In this document: piece by piece, positions 26,320-36,551 of the stretch
Position numbering within the stretch: position 1 is the first letter of the stretch
Layout: each line of letters begins with the position of its first letter
Source: an uncultured Clostridia bacterium
GTDB lineage: Bacteria > Bacillota > Clostridia > UMGS1810
Length of the DNA stretch: 64,000 nt
Direction of reading: 5' to 3'
Assembly (NCBI GenBank): GCA_934481345.1
Contig: CAKSPF010000002.1
Location: 248,001 to 312,000 of the forward strand
Position numbers and translations under genes: made by a program
Notes under the pieces: generated by a model
Databases searched by the model: none
The model's input: the letters and a program-made list of their open reading frames with translations, nothing else
Told to the model about the DNA's origin: nothing

Positions 26320-26880
26320 ATGAAGAAAAATATAGTTATGGCAGTTATCTTTGCAATGGTTATGGGAATGAGTACGGCAAATGCAGCCGAAATTCCGACG
26401 GAATCACTTCCCTTTTATGTGAATGATGAAAGTGTGATAATTGCGGAAAGCCATATATCCGATATTTTAGATGAGGTTAAAAACGGACTTGGATATGCCG
26501 ATGCGGTAAATAAAGCAAACAGCAGAATTTTAAATGCCGTGCTGAACAATGAAACAAACGGCTATGGTTACGGTGTACTTGCCGATATTACAAGAAATGC
26601 GGTATTTCAGTATCGTGAGATGTATCTGCGCCCGGAATTTTACCGAAACGCAGAGGAATGGTTAAAACCGCTGCTCACCGATATTATTGCAGAGTATGCA
26701 AACGGGACAACGGATAAAAATACAGCAATCAAAAAAGCGTATGAGAAAATATATCAGACAGCAGATAGGTCATTTGATTATGACGCACAGCTGGAGCTTG
26801 ACACTTGTTACAGAGATATTCCGTCTGTTTGCGGAAGCTACTTCACCGTTGCAAGAAAGCTGATATTAAATGCAAAATAA
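26320..26880 (+). CDS. Secreted protein of unknown function
   Basis: A 186-residue protein with a clear signal peptide (hydrophobic residues 4-18, cut near ANA-AE). The mature part is helical, with Ala- and Tyr-rich stretches and two cysteines near residues 162 and 170. I do not recognise the family. The ATG at 26320 lies behind GACAGGAGGACTGAATAAT. It ends the parA operon, just before a terminator. Confidence 0.6.
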   Translation: MKKNIVMAVIFAMVMGMSTANAAEIPTESLPFYVNDESVIIAESHISDILDEVKNGLGYADAVNKANSRILNAVLNNETNGYGYGVLADITRNAVFQYREMYLRPEFYRNAEEWLKPLLTDIIAEYANGTTDKNTAIKKAYEKIYQTADRSFDYDAQLELDTCYRDIPSVCGSYFTVARKLILNAK

Positions 26881-26901
26881 ATTGCAGACAAATCTTCAAT
26901 G

Positions 26902-26922
26902 CCGCCCTTCGGGGCGGTTTTT
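26902..26922 (+). terminator. Terminator of the parA operon
   Basis: CCGCCC (26902-26907), TTCG tetraloop, GGGCGG (26912-26917), five T. Confidence 0.92.
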
Positions 26923-26955
26923 GTTTTATCATCGGAAAATAAGGATAAGGTGAAT

Positions 26956-27138
26956 ATGGAGAACTATACAGGTAAAAAAGACTGTTTTGCGTATCAGACA
27001 AGACACTGTATGGCATTGACCGAAATGCTTTGCAAAACGAGAAAATGCCCGTTTTATAAAACACGCAGACAGTTTATAGAGGATTTGAAGAAATATCCTC
27101 CGCCGGAGGGTATGCACTGGCGAATAAGAGATAAATAA
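26956..27138 (+). CDS. Small cysteine-rich (zinc-binding-like) protein
   Basis: A 60-residue basic protein with four cysteines in a compact pattern (C-x7-C-x7-C-x4-C in the N-terminal half: DCFAYQTRHC and LCKTRKCPFY), likely a zinc knuckle. Small proteins of this form occur next to the large methylase/helicase gene on related ICEs; the role is unknown. The ATG at 26956 is seven bases after AAGG. Confidence 0.62.
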   Translation: MENYTGKKDCFAYQTRHCMALTEMLCKTRKCPFYKTRRQFIEDLKKYPPPEGMHWRIRDK

Positions 27139-27163
27139 AAATATAATGAAAGCAAATTAAGAT

Positions 27164-27205
27164 AAGCCGCAGAATATCAGAGAAATCCGGTATTTTGCGG
27201 CTTTT
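27164..27205 (+). terminator. Terminator before the methylase/helicase gene
   Basis: AAGCCGCA (27164-27171) pairs with TGCGGCTT (27196-27203), with a T-run overlapping and following the right arm. Confidence 0.8.
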
Positions 27206-27235
27206 TGTTTGTTTTCCGCGGAAGGAGGAACATAA

Positions 27236-30200
27236 ATGAGCAAAATAAAAGCCGTTTGGGAACTGTTTGACGAGGCGAGCCGTGAGGTATCAAAAAACGG
27301 TAAGGAGTGGGCAGATTATCTGAAATTTGCATCACGAATATATAAATATAATTTCGATAATGCTTTGCAGATTTACGGACAGAATAGGGACGCAACTATG
27401 CTTGCTGAAAGAGAAATATGGGAAAATCGTATCGGCAGAACAATAAATAAAGAGCATACAAATATAGCCGTATTCGATGTTATGTCAGCAAAGCCGCAGC
27501 TTCGTTATCTGATTGATATATCCGATACAAGTGGTGATGAAAAAACATATCCTCGGCTGTGGAGGCTCACTTCTGAAAATTCGCAGCTGCTTTTGGAGAG
27601 ACTCAAGAGGCAGCATCCGGCAGATGTAAATACGGTCTATGAATATATAGATTCTGAAGTTTTGCGCAGGGTTAGGGAGATTCGCCCCGGTTTTTATGAC
27701 GGTATTAAAAGAAATACCGAGGGTTCACCACTGTTTAAGATTAACGACGGCGAATTAGAATCTAAGGTTAATGTTATGGTGTGGAACAGTGCTGCATATA
27801 TGATGTATTCAAGATGTGGTTTTGATACAAGCATATTTGACGGAGTGCTTGAAGATATTTCGGATTTTAATAATAAATCGCTTTTGTATCGTATCGGAAA
27901 CTGCGCAACAATTATTGCAAGAGATTTTTTAAGCGAGTGTGCAACAAGCTTAAATCAGCTTGCAAAGGAACGCCGTGAGCAAGCCATTAGGGAAAAGAAT
28001 AATACCGAACCTCAAATTGCACCTCCCGTTGTCGCAAAAAGGCGCATATCGGAGAATATCCGAAAAGGTGCAGAAAAAACCGCAGAGGTGAGCCCTGCAC
28101 AATTAAGTATTTTCGGCAATGATGAAGAAGCTGCCGAAACAGTTGATTTTAGCAGTGAAAGTGACGAAATCAGCGATGATGATGTTATAAAAAGTATTGC
28201 TTCTTACGGCAGCCTGATTGCAGGCGGAAAACAGAGAATATATGAGTTTTTTCAGAGCAATACAGGCTGGAAAGACAGAACAAATTTTCTGAAAAATGAA
28301 TACGGAATATGCGTAGCGTCCGTAACGGTAGACGATATGTATTATACGTGGATGGCGGACGGAAAAGGAATCGAGTATCACGCAAGGGAAAATACCGATA
28401 ATAAAAAGCGTATTACTTGGAACAGCTTTGCGAAATATGTTCAGGAGGCAATAAATGAAGGTACATATTATATTCCCGAACCGAACGCTGAAATACAAGA
28501 AATCGAAACGGCAGATGAAGCCGAAAACATAAAACCCGATTTCAAATACGGTGATTTCATTTCTCTTAACGGCGATATATTTGAAGTGCTTGAAAGCGAT
28601 GAGAAAGAACGGACTACGGATTTGGGTGACATACAGTTTTATGTATCGCCGCATACATATGTTCTGGTTGAAGCAACACCGTGGAAGGATTTTAAAACAG
28701 CCGAGCTTGTCAAAACACCTGAAAAGGCATTGCCGGAAATTCATGTTAACGATTATGTGGAATATCAAAACCGCAAATATAGAATTACGAGAATTGATGG
28801 GGATCGTGTGCATTTGCTTGATGAAACATATAAGGGTAACTTGCATCCGCAGCTTTGGTCGAGCAAATCAACCTTTATAGAAGCGCCGATTTATGATATT
28901 CGTGAGGCTTTAAGAAATACAGACCTTGAAAGAACCTATACCAAAGAGGAGTTTTTTAACAGTGAAGTTGAAATGCTGTCAAAGGAATATGACGGCAGAA
29001 CATTCTATTTTCCTTATGCAATAGTTCATTCGGGCAGATTTTTATTGAATTTTGCACCAAAGGAAGAATGGACGGAACAAGAGCTTACAGACGGACGGAA
29101 AAACGCATATAAGGATTATTTAATGGATCACCTCGGATATAGTCATAAAGAGGCATTGGCAGAGGCTGAAATTATGACAGAGGACGAATATGACAAGCAT
29201 TATTCAGATGATTACAAGGTCAACATAGAAGATCAATTTTCTGTCGCCGATAGGCATTATGAGGTTTTAAACTTTGACCAAAACAAACAAGAGGTGTTGG
29301 TTCGTGACATCACAAACAGCGATGAAGAAAATCTGCCGCTTTACGAAATTTTTGATATTCCGTTTGTTTACCGCAGAACACAGGCGATAAAGGAGTTGAG
29401 AGATGTTGAGCTTCAGGATTTCCTAAATGCACCTGTTGATTTTATCAATGTTACCTTTGGTGAGGGTGATGAAGAAACAGTATATACATATGGTTATTTG
29501 TATCTTAAAGATGCGGTCATTTATATGGACTATACTGTTGACAATCCGGAATGGACGGAAAAAGAGGTTGAAAACGGACAGCGCAGGGCTTTCAGAAATT
29601 ATCTGAGTGATATTATGGGATATTCGGATAAGGAGGCTTGTGTTGAAACGGGACTGATGCCGGAAGAAGAATATGATAAGCTGACGGAAACATTTGTGCC
29701 TGTATCTGATATTCCGAAAGCAGATGAGGTGCCGAATGCATCTGTTGTAGAAACGGAAACACAGCCGTTGCCGACAGCAAATGAAAATTCAGAGTTGTCG
29801 GCCGCAGAGTTATTTGAAAAAATACATTCGGAGGATAACGGCAAGACTATAGCGCTATTCCCCATAGGCGATTTTTATGAGGCATACGGCGATGATGCAA
29901 AAAATCTTTCGGAGGAGCTTGACTTACATCCGGCAAATAAAGTGATTGACGGCAGAAACTATGATATGTGCGGTTTTCCGAATCATATTTTGGAGCAATA
30001 TATGAACGCTCTGAATGATAAGGGTTATGATGTCGCTCTGGTAGCTGAAAATAACAAGGTGCTCAGGGTTATTTCCACCGAAAAAGCATTGGGAAAAACC
30101 GTTGATACGGAAGAAACTGTTGCACCTGTTATCGAAAACAGAATTGATTACACATATTCGCCTGATGATAATATAGACGCCGGAGGTCCGAAAGCGAAAT

Positions 30201-33200
30201 TCAAAGCAAATATCGAAGCGATTAAATTGCTTAATCAAATTGAGAGTGAAAACAGACTTGCAACGGCTGACGAACAGCGGATACTTTGTAAATATGTGGG
30301 CTGGGGCGGTCTTTCGGAGGTTTTTGACGAAAATAATTCGTCTTGGAGTTCGGAATATGCGGAGCTTAAAGGACTTTTGACTGATGATGAATATAAAAGC
30401 GCTTTGGCATCGGTTTTATGTGCGCATTATACGCCGCCCGAAATTATTGAAAATATTTATGCAACGATTGAAAGAATGGGATTTAAGGGTGGAAACGTCC
30501 TTGACCCTGCAATGGGAACAGGCTTGTTCTTTGCGGCAATGCCGGAGGAGATGAAGAAAAACAGTAAATTATACGGCTATGAGATTGACGATGTTTCCGG
30601 CAGGATTGCAAAGCAGCTTACGCAGACGGCAAATATAAAAATACAGGGCTATGAAACAAATGAAGAACCTGATAACTTTTTTGATATTGCCGTCGGAAAT
30701 ATCCCGTTCGGAGATTATAAGCTGTTCGATCCTAAATTCAATAAATATAAATTTCTGATTCATGATTACTTTATAGCCAAAACGCTTGAAAAGGTTCGCC
30801 CTGGCGGCATTATCACCTTCATATCCTCAAAAGGTACATTGGATAAGGAAAATGAAAGTCTGAGAAAATATGTCGGGAACCGTGCGGAGCTGCTCGGCGC
30901 TGTTCGTATGCCGAACAATACTTTCAGGAAAATGGCAAATACCGAGGTAACGGCAGACATCATATTCCTGCAAAAACGGGAAAGAATTGTTTCTGCCGAA
31001 CCGTATTGGACAAAGCTTGGCATTGACGCCGAGGGTATTCCGGTAAACGCATATTTTGAACAAAACCCATTTATGCTGCTCGGTAGTATGCAATACGATA
31101 ATCGGTTTGGAACAAACAGTATAACATATTTAAAAGCGGCAGATGATTTTGATTTAAAAAGAGATTTACAGGCAGCTTTAAGTGCAATAGAGGGACATAT
31201 AACCGAATATGAGAGGACAGAGGAAGCGGACAGTGGGGAAACAATTCCTGCCGATCCGAATGTTCGTAATTTTACATATGCCTTTGTTGACAACAACTTA
31301 TATTACCGTGAAAATTCCGTTATGCGTAAAATGGAGTATGAGGGCAGGGCACTTGAAAGAATTAAGAATTTATGCGAAATTCGTGATATTACCCGTGGCT
31401 TGATTGAAGCACAGACAGATGAAGAACCCGATGAGGTTATCGGCGCCTATCAAGCCGAGCTTAACAAAAGATATGATTTGTTTGTAAAAAAATACGGGAA
31501 TATCAGCATTTCTGCAAACGAGCGTGTTTTTCGGGATGACAGCGATTATCCCCTGCTTTGTTCTCTTGAAAAGTTTGATGATGAAACCAAGACCTATTCA
31601 AAAGCTGATATTTTCAGTAAGCGAACAATAAAGCCGGAAAAAAAGCCTGAGAGTGTTGATAATGCTCTTGACGCTCTTAAATTATCGCTGTCGGAGTACG
31701 GTCGTGTAAACTTAGACTATATGTGTGGATTGTACCATAAATCACAAAGCGTTGTTTTTGATGAATTAAAGGGGCAGATATATCTAAACCCCGAAAAAAT
31801 CAACGAACCGCTGCCGCCGAATATGACGGTCGAGGAATATTTCAGCGCATACGGAGATAAGCACAAATGTATTGAAACGGCAGACGAATACCTGTCGGGT
31901 GATGTGAGGCAAAAACTGAAAATAGCAAGATTTTCGGCAGAAGGACACCCGGAACTGTTTTCGGATAATGTGTCGGCGCTTGAAGAAGTGCAACCGCCGC
32001 TTTTAACTGCTGCTGAAATTGCCGTAAGCACGGGACTTACATGGATTGATAAAGAGGATTATACGCAATTTATGTATGAAAAATTTAATACCCCATCATA
32101 TGCGCAGTATGGAAGTGGTGCAATAACCGTTGAATATAACAGATTTACAAATGCTTTTGCAGTGAGAAATAAAAGCTATGACGGAAGCTCTGTAACAGTA
32201 ACTCAAACCTACGGCACAAACCGAATGAACGCATACGAAATATTTGAGGCGAGCCTTAATATGAGAAGCGCTACCGTTCACGATGCGGTTGAAAAGGACG
32301 GCAAGACGACATACCCCGTAAATCAGAAAGAAAGTATGCTTGCAAGAGAAAAGCAGTATCTTATTGAAGAAGCCTTCAGAAGCTGGATTTTTGAGGAGCC
32401 GGAGCGAAGAAAAAAGTATGTTGATTATTATAACGAGAATTTTAATAACATAAGACTCAGAAAATATGACGGCAGCTTTTTGACTTTTCCGGGTATGACA
32501 AATGACATCATTATGAGAGAGCATCAGAAAAATGCCGTAGCAAGAGCATTGTTTTCAAACACAAACGAGCTTTTGGATCATAAGGTTGGCGCGGGAAAAT
32601 CCTTTGTTATGGTTGCAAGCTGTATGGAACTGAAAAGACTGGGGCTTGCAAACAAAAGCATATTTGTTGTACCGAACCACTTAACCGGGCAGATGGGCGC
32701 TGAATTTTTAAGACTGTATCCGTTTGCAAATATACTTGTGACTACCAAAAAGGATTTTGAAAAGAAAAACCGACTACGGTTTGTCAGCAAAATTGCAACA
32801 GGTGATTGGGACGCTGTTATTATCGGTCACAGTCAGTTTGAAAAGATTTCAATGTCAAAAGAACGGCAGATTATGATGCTGGAAAAACAGGTTAATGAAA
32901 TAGTTGAGGCCGTTGCGATAGCAAAAGCCGAAAGCGGTGACAGAATTACCATAAAGCAAATGGAGAAGATGAAAACCGACCTGAATACTCAAATTCAGGA
33001 GCTTGCGGACGACAGCAAAAAGGATGATTTAATTACATTTGAAAGCTTGGGGATTGATTATATGTTTGTTGACGAGGCCCATTATTTCAAAAACTGTGCC
33101 GTATTTTCCAAAATGCGTAATGTTGCCGGAATTGCACAGACCAAAGCGAAAAAAGCAACGGATATGCTTATGAAGTGCCGGTATATGCAGGAGGTAAACG

Positions 33201-35458
33201 AAGGTAAGGGCATCGTGTTTGCAACAGGAACACCGATTTCAAATTCAATGACGGAAATGTTTGTTATGCAGAGGTACTTAGATCCGAAGGAGCTTGAAAA
33301 AAGGCATATGATGCACTTTGACGCATGGGCGGCGCAATACGGAGAGTGTGTAACCTCTCTTGAGCTTGCCCCTGAAGGCACGGGATACAGATACCGCACA
33401 AGGTTTGCAAAATTTAAGAATATGCCGGAGCTTTTATCAATGTATCACAATTTTGCGGATGTTGTAACCGATGAGGACTTGAACTTGCCTATACCCAAAA
33501 TGCGTGGCGGTAAGCCGATTGTAATAAACAGCGAACCGAGTGATTTTGTAGTAATGCAAATGATGGAGTTTGTTGAAAGAGCAAATGCAATCCATAACGG
33601 AATGGTATCAAGCTCAGAGGATAATATGCTAAAAATCACGAACGAAGCAAGACTTCTGGCAACCGATCCGAGATTGATTGATCCTATTGCAGAGCATACG
33701 GCGGATTCAAAGGTGAGTATGTGTGCGGAAAATGTGTACCGGGAATTTGAAAAGAGTGCTGATATTAAGGGAACGCAGATTGTATTTTGCGATATAGGAA
33801 CACCGAAAGCGGATGGAATATATAATGTCTATGACGGCTTAAAAGCGGATTTAATATTAAAGGGTATTCCCGAAGATGAAATTTGCTTTATACACGACGC
33901 CAAAACAGACGCACAAAGAGAAGAACTGTTTGCCCTAATGCGAAGCGGCGAAAAAAGGGTTATTATCGGCTCAACAAGCAAGCTGGGCGTAGGAACAAAT
34001 ATTCAAAACAGAATAGTCGCACTTCACAATTTGGATTGTCCGTATCGTCCGAGCGATATTGAACAGCGTTTGGGCAGAGGGCTTCGGCAAGGCAATATGA
34101 ATGATGAGGTTGCTGTTTATACATATGTAACGCAGAACACATTTGATGCGTACATGTGGCAAATAGTGGAAAATAAACAGCGTTTTATATCACAAATAAA
34201 GTCCGGCAGAATGGTAGACAGAACCTGCGAGGATATAGATGAAACGGTGCTTACCTTTGCAGAGGTTAAGGCTATCGCAACGGGTGATGAGCGTATTAAA
34301 GAAAAGATGGATTTGGATTTACAGGTAAATCGCTTGAAAATGCTAAAATCCAATTATGATAATCAGAGATATTCCTTGCAGGATCAGTTTACAACAAAAT
34401 ATCCGAGAGCAATAGCGGAACACGAAAAAATGCTTGAAAAGCTTACGGAAGATAAAGAGATTTTTGAGCAAAACAGGTCTGAAAATTTCTGCGTTACAGT
34501 ATCAGGGCAGGTTATTGATGAGCGTGAAAAAGCCGGTGAGATATTTATAGCTATGGCAAAATCATTGCAGGTGGACGAAAAAAAGAATATCGGCAGCTTT
34601 TGCGGATTTAATCTTGAAGTTGAAAAAATGAAAGAGTTTGGCGGTGTTTTCTACTTTTTGCGCCTTGTCGGCAACCTGACATATAAGGCGGAAATGTCGG
34701 ATAGCGCACAGGGAAATACAATAAGGCTTGAGCACTTGTTTGAAACCATAAATAAAAAAATAACAGAAACACAAGGCAAGCTTGAAACGGACAGAAAAAA
34801 TCTTGAAAATGCAAAGATAGAGTATGAAAAACCGTTTGCTTATGAAGATGAATTAAAGGAAAAATCCGAAAGGCTTATGTTTCTTAACAGTGAACTTGAT
34901 TTGGATAAAAAAGACGATGTGGTTGAAGGAAATGATGAAAACAGTGAGGAGGACGAATCAGTGCAGGCAAATGAGATTAATAAGCAAAGCAGCAACGCAG
35001 AACAGGTGTCGGCTTTGGATGATATGCCGTACTCTGCTCTTGAAAAACAGAATTACAGGCTGATTCGGGCGATGTTTCCGGAAATGCTTAACGGAAAGTG
35101 CAGCTATATGAAATTCAGGCAGGAATATTATGATGATATGTATATCGAAAATATTGGCGGCAACACTTTGGCGCTTTGTCTGTTTCACTTGCAAAACGGC
35201 GATGTTATGCGAGATCCCGAATACACATTCAAATTTGATAACGAAAACGAAGCGGTACGAATCCTTGAATGGCAATTAGACAGTTTGGGGAAATATGAAT
35301 GTGTATATGACGCTGACAATCCGAAAATGTACAGCCAGGGCTTGAAAAAGGATTTGGATGAGTCCTTTTATTCCACGCTTAACGACATAATGAAAGTCGG
35401 ATATGAGGAATATACACGAAATGAAGCCGATGAAGAATGTGACGAGGCTGAGATATAA
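27236..35458 (+). CDS. Giant DNA methylase-helicase fusion (LtrC-like)
   Basis: A 2740-residue protein typical of Tn1549-like ICEs. Residues 1-240: an ArdC/LtrC-type N-terminal domain (KEWADYLKFASRIYKYNF). About 850-940: a MutS-domain-I-like block (IALFPIGDFYEAYGDDA). About 1010-1270: an N6-adenine methylase with motif I LDPAMGTGLFF and catalytic motif NIPFGD near 1155. About 1770-2310: an SNF2-type helicase with Walker A KVGAGKSF (near 1781), DEAH in FVDEAHYFKN (near 1945), GTPISNS, and motif VI QRLGRGLRQG (near 2277). A coiled coil and an acidic tail end it. It may remodel and modify incoming ICE DNA to evade restriction (inference). GGAAGGAGGAACATAA precedes the ATG. Confidence 0.9.
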   Translation: MSKIKAVWELFDEASREVSKNGKEWADYLKFASRIYKYNFDNALQIYGQNRDATMLAEREIWENRIGRTINKEHTNIAVFDVMSAKPQLRYLIDISDTSGDEKTYPRLWRLTSENSQLLLERLKRQHPADVNTVYEYIDSEVLRRVREIRPGFYDGIKRNTEGSPLFKINDGELESKVNVMVWNSAAYMMYSRCGFDTSIFDGVLEDISDFNNKSLLYRIGNCATIIARDFLSECATSLNQLAKERREQAIREKNNTEPQIAPPVVAKRRISENIRKGAEKTAEVSPAQLSIFGNDEEAAETVDFSSESDEISDDDVIKSIASYGSLIAGGKQRIYEFFQSNTGWKDRTNFLKNEYGICVASVTVDDMYYTWMADGKGIEYHARENTDNKKRITWNSFAKYVQEAINEGTYYIPEPNAEIQEIETADEAENIKPDFKYGDFISLNGDIFEVLESDEKERTTDLGDIQFYVSPHTYVLVEATPWKDFKTAELVKTPEKALPEIHVNDYVEYQNRKYRITRIDGDRVHLLDETYKGNLHPQLWSSKSTFIEAPIYDIREALRNTDLERTYTKEEFFNSEVEMLSKEYDGRTFYFPYAIVHSGRFLLNFAPKEEWTEQELTDGRKNAYKDYLMDHLGYSHKEALAEAEIMTEDEYDKHYSDDYKVNIEDQFSVADRHYEVLNFDQNKQEVLVRDITNSDEENLPLYEIFDIPFVYRRTQAIKELRDVELQDFLNAPVDFINVTFGEGDEETVYTYGYLYLKDAVIYMDYTVDNPEWTEKEVENGQRRAFRNYLSDIMGYSDKEACVETGLMPEEEYDKLTETFVPVSDIPKADEVPNASVVETETQPLPTANENSELSAAELFEKIHSEDNGKTIALFPIGDFYEAYGDDAKNLSEELDLHPANKVIDGRNYDMCGFPNHILEQYMNALNDKGYDVALVAENNKVLRVISTEKALGKTVDTEETVAPVIENRIDYTYSPDDNIDAGGPKAKFKANIEAIKLLNQIESENRLATADEQRILCKYVGWGGLSEVFDENNSSWSSEYAELKGLLTDDEYKSALASVLCAHYTPPEIIENIYATIERMGFKGGNVLDPAMGTGLFFAAMPEEMKKNSKLYGYEIDDVSGRIAKQLTQTANIKIQGYETNEEPDNFFDIAVGNIPFGDYKLFDPKFNKYKFLIHDYFIAKTLEKVRPGGIITFISSKGTLDKENESLRKYVGNRAELLGAVRMPNNTFRKMANTEVTADIIFLQKRERIVSAEPYWTKLGIDAEGIPVNAYFEQNPFMLLGSMQYDNRFGTNSITYLKAADDFDLKRDLQAALSAIEGHITEYERTEEADSGETIPADPNVRNFTYAFVDNNLYYRENSVMRKMEYEGRALERIKNLCEIRDITRGLIEAQTDEEPDEVIGAYQAELNKRYDLFVKKYGNISISANERVFRDDSDYPLLCSLEKFDDETKTYSKADIFSKRTIKPEKKPESVDNALDALKLSLSEYGRVNLDYMCGLYHKSQSVVFDELKGQIYLNPEKINEPLPPNMTVEEYFSAYGDKHKCIETADEYLSGDVRQKLKIARFSAEGHPELFSDNVSALEEVQPPLLTAAEIAVSTGLTWIDKEDYTQFMYEKFNTPSYAQYGSGAITVEYNRFTNAFAVRNKSYDGSSVTVTQTYGTNRMNAYEIFEASLNMRSATVHDAVEKDGKTTYPVNQKESMLAREKQYLIEEAFRSWIFEEPERRKKYVDYYNENFNNIRLRKYDGSFLTFPGMTNDIIMREHQKNAVARALFSNTNELLDHKVGAGKSFVMVASCMELKRLGLANKSIFVVPNHLTGQMGAEFLRLYPFANILVTTKKDFEKKNRLRFVSKIATGDWDAVIIGHSQFEKISMSKERQIMMLEKQVNEIVEAVAIAKAESGDRITIKQMEKMKTDLNTQIQELADDSKKDDLITFESLGIDYMFVDEAHYFKNCAVFSKMRNVAGIAQTKAKKATDMLMKCRYMQEVNEGKGIVFATGTPISNSMTEMFVMQRYLDPKELEKRHMMHFDAWAAQYGECVTSLELAPEGTGYRYRTRFAKFKNMPELLSMYHNFADVVTDEDLNLPIPKMRGGKPIVINSEPSDFVVMQMMEFVERANAIHNGMVSSSEDNMLKITNEARLLATDPRLIDPIAEHTADSKVSMCAENVYREFEKSADIKGTQIVFCDIGTPKADGIYNVYDGLKADLILKGIPEDEICFIHDAKTDAQREELFALMRSGEKRVIIGSTSKLGVGTNIQNRIVALHNLDCPYRPSDIEQRLGRGLRQGNMNDEVAVYTYVTQNTFDAYMWQIVENKQRFISQIKSGRMVDRTCEDIDETVLTFAEVKAIATGDERIKEKMDLDLQVNRLKMLKSNYDNQRYSLQDQFTTKYPRAIAEHEKMLEKLTEDKEIFEQNRSENFCVTVSGQVIDEREKAGEIFIAMAKSLQVDEKKNIGSFCGFNLEVEKMKEFGGVFYFLRLVGNLTYKAEMSDSAQGNTIRLEHLFETINKKITETQGKLETDRKNLENAKIEYEKPFAYEDELKEKSERLMFLNSELDLDKKDDVVEGNDENSEEDESVQANEINKQSSNAEQVSALDDMPYSALEKQNYRLIRAMFPEMLNGKCSYMKFRQEYYDDMYIENIGGNTLALCLFHLQNGDVMRDPEYTFKFDNENEAVRILEWQLDSLGKYECVYDADNPKMYSQGLKKDLDESFYSTLNDIMKVGYEEYTRNEADEECDEAEI

Positions 35459-35483
35459 CCTTGTTCCAAATTGGAATAAGGTT
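35457..35483 (+). repeat. ICE palindrome copy 1
   Basis: AACCTTGTTCC / AAATT / GGAATAAGGTT, beginning on the second base of the TAA stop of the methylase-helicase gene. Flanking bases extend the stem (GATAT before, ATATC after) and TTTT follows, so this copy could terminate. Confidence 0.9.
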
Positions 35484-35509
35484 ATATCTTTTCGGAAGGA
35501 GTGAGAACA

Positions 35510-36535
35510 ATTTATACAAATAAAGATTTGCAGACAATGCAGGCGTGGCCGATTGAAAGAAAAATACGGGTAACGCAAACAAGAATTATGGAATGGTATA
35601 TGCACTACAAAGGAAATGCTGCGGTATCTTTTTCTGGCGGCGCCGATTCTACGGTATTGCTGGATTTGACAAGAAGAATTTATCCGCATATAGAGGCTGT
35701 GTTTGTAAACACTACAATGGAATTTCCCGAAATAATCAAATTTGTGAAATCCCATGAAAATATAACCGTATTAACCCCGAAAACAACCTATGCGAATGTT
35801 ATTAAGGAATACGGCTATCCGGTTATATCAAAGGAAATTTCCAATTATATTTATCGAATGAAAAACTATGACGGCTGTATGGAAGCATACGATAATCAAC
35901 TGCACTTAAAATCTGCGGAATGGCTGAGAGATAATTTCTCGGACATTCCGTTTTCGTTTATGAAGTGTATGTTCGGATTTTCAAAGAAAACGGCGGCAGA
36001 GTTTCTAAAAACGGGAATAATGCCGAAATCAAAATACTGTATTCCGAAGCAGTGGCAGTATCTTATAAAAGCGCCGTTTAAAATTAATGACCGCTGCTGC
36101 TATCATTTGAAAAAAGCGCCGATTCACAGATTTTGCAGGGAAACGGGTAAAAAAATGATAGTAGGGACATTGGCAGAGGAAAGTCAGATTAGGCGTCAGG
36201 CGTGGCTGAAGCAAGGCTGCAATGCCTTTAATGCGGCAGAACCGAAATCAACACCGCTGTCATTCTGGACCGCACAGGATATTTTACAATATTTGAATTT
36301 AACTAAAATTCCGTATTGCATCCTTTACGGAGATATTATTGCAACGTCTGACGGACAATTAAAGTTTTCAGGCTATCAGAGAACAGGCTGCGTGGGATGT
36401 CTTTACGGCTGTCATTATGATGAAGAACCGAACCGTTTACAAATGCTTAAAATTACCCACCCTGCTTTGTATAATTACTTTTTTGAAAAGCTCGATTACA
36501 AAACGGTGTGTGATTTTATAGGGATACCGTATTAA
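35510..36535 (+). CDS. PAPS-reductase-family protein, apparent AUU start
   Basis: A 341-residue PP-loop protein of the phosphoadenosine phosphosulfate reductase family. The PP-loop is SFSGGADST (about residue 43); conserved N-terminal text (NKDLQTMQAWPIERKI) and a C-terminal cysteine cluster CVGCLYGC (near 299) follow. True PAPS reductase activity is not implied; relatives on mobile elements have roles in DNA sulfur modification or regulation. The only start with correct spacing is ATT at 35510, eight bases after AAGGAG, exactly where relatives begin with Met-Tyr-Thr/Ser. The in-frame GTG at 35501 overlaps the ribosome site and ATG at 35537 would cut into the conserved block. Confidence 0.8.
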   Translation: MYTNKDLQTMQAWPIERKIRVTQTRIMEWYMHYKGNAAVSFSGGADSTVLLDLTRRIYPHIEAVFVNTTMEFPEIIKFVKSHENITVLTPKTTYANVIKEYGYPVISKEISNYIYRMKNYDGCMEAYDNQLHLKSAEWLRDNFSDIPFSFMKCMFGFSKKTAAEFLKTGIMPKSKYCIPKQWQYLIKAPFKINDRCCYHLKKAPIHRFCRETGKKMIVGTLAEESQIRRQAWLKQGCNAFNAAEPKSTPLSFWTAQDILQYLNLTKIPYCILYGDIIATSDGQLKFSGYQRTGCVGCLYGCHYDEEPNRLQMLKITHPALYNYFFEKLDYKTVCDFIGIPY

Positions 36536-36551
36536 AGAACAGGAGCAGCTT

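Noticed and set aside
28103..28846. Large minus-strand ORFs inside the methylase-helicase gene
   Set aside because: They are shadow frames without ribosome sites or recognisable domains, opposite a well-supported gene.
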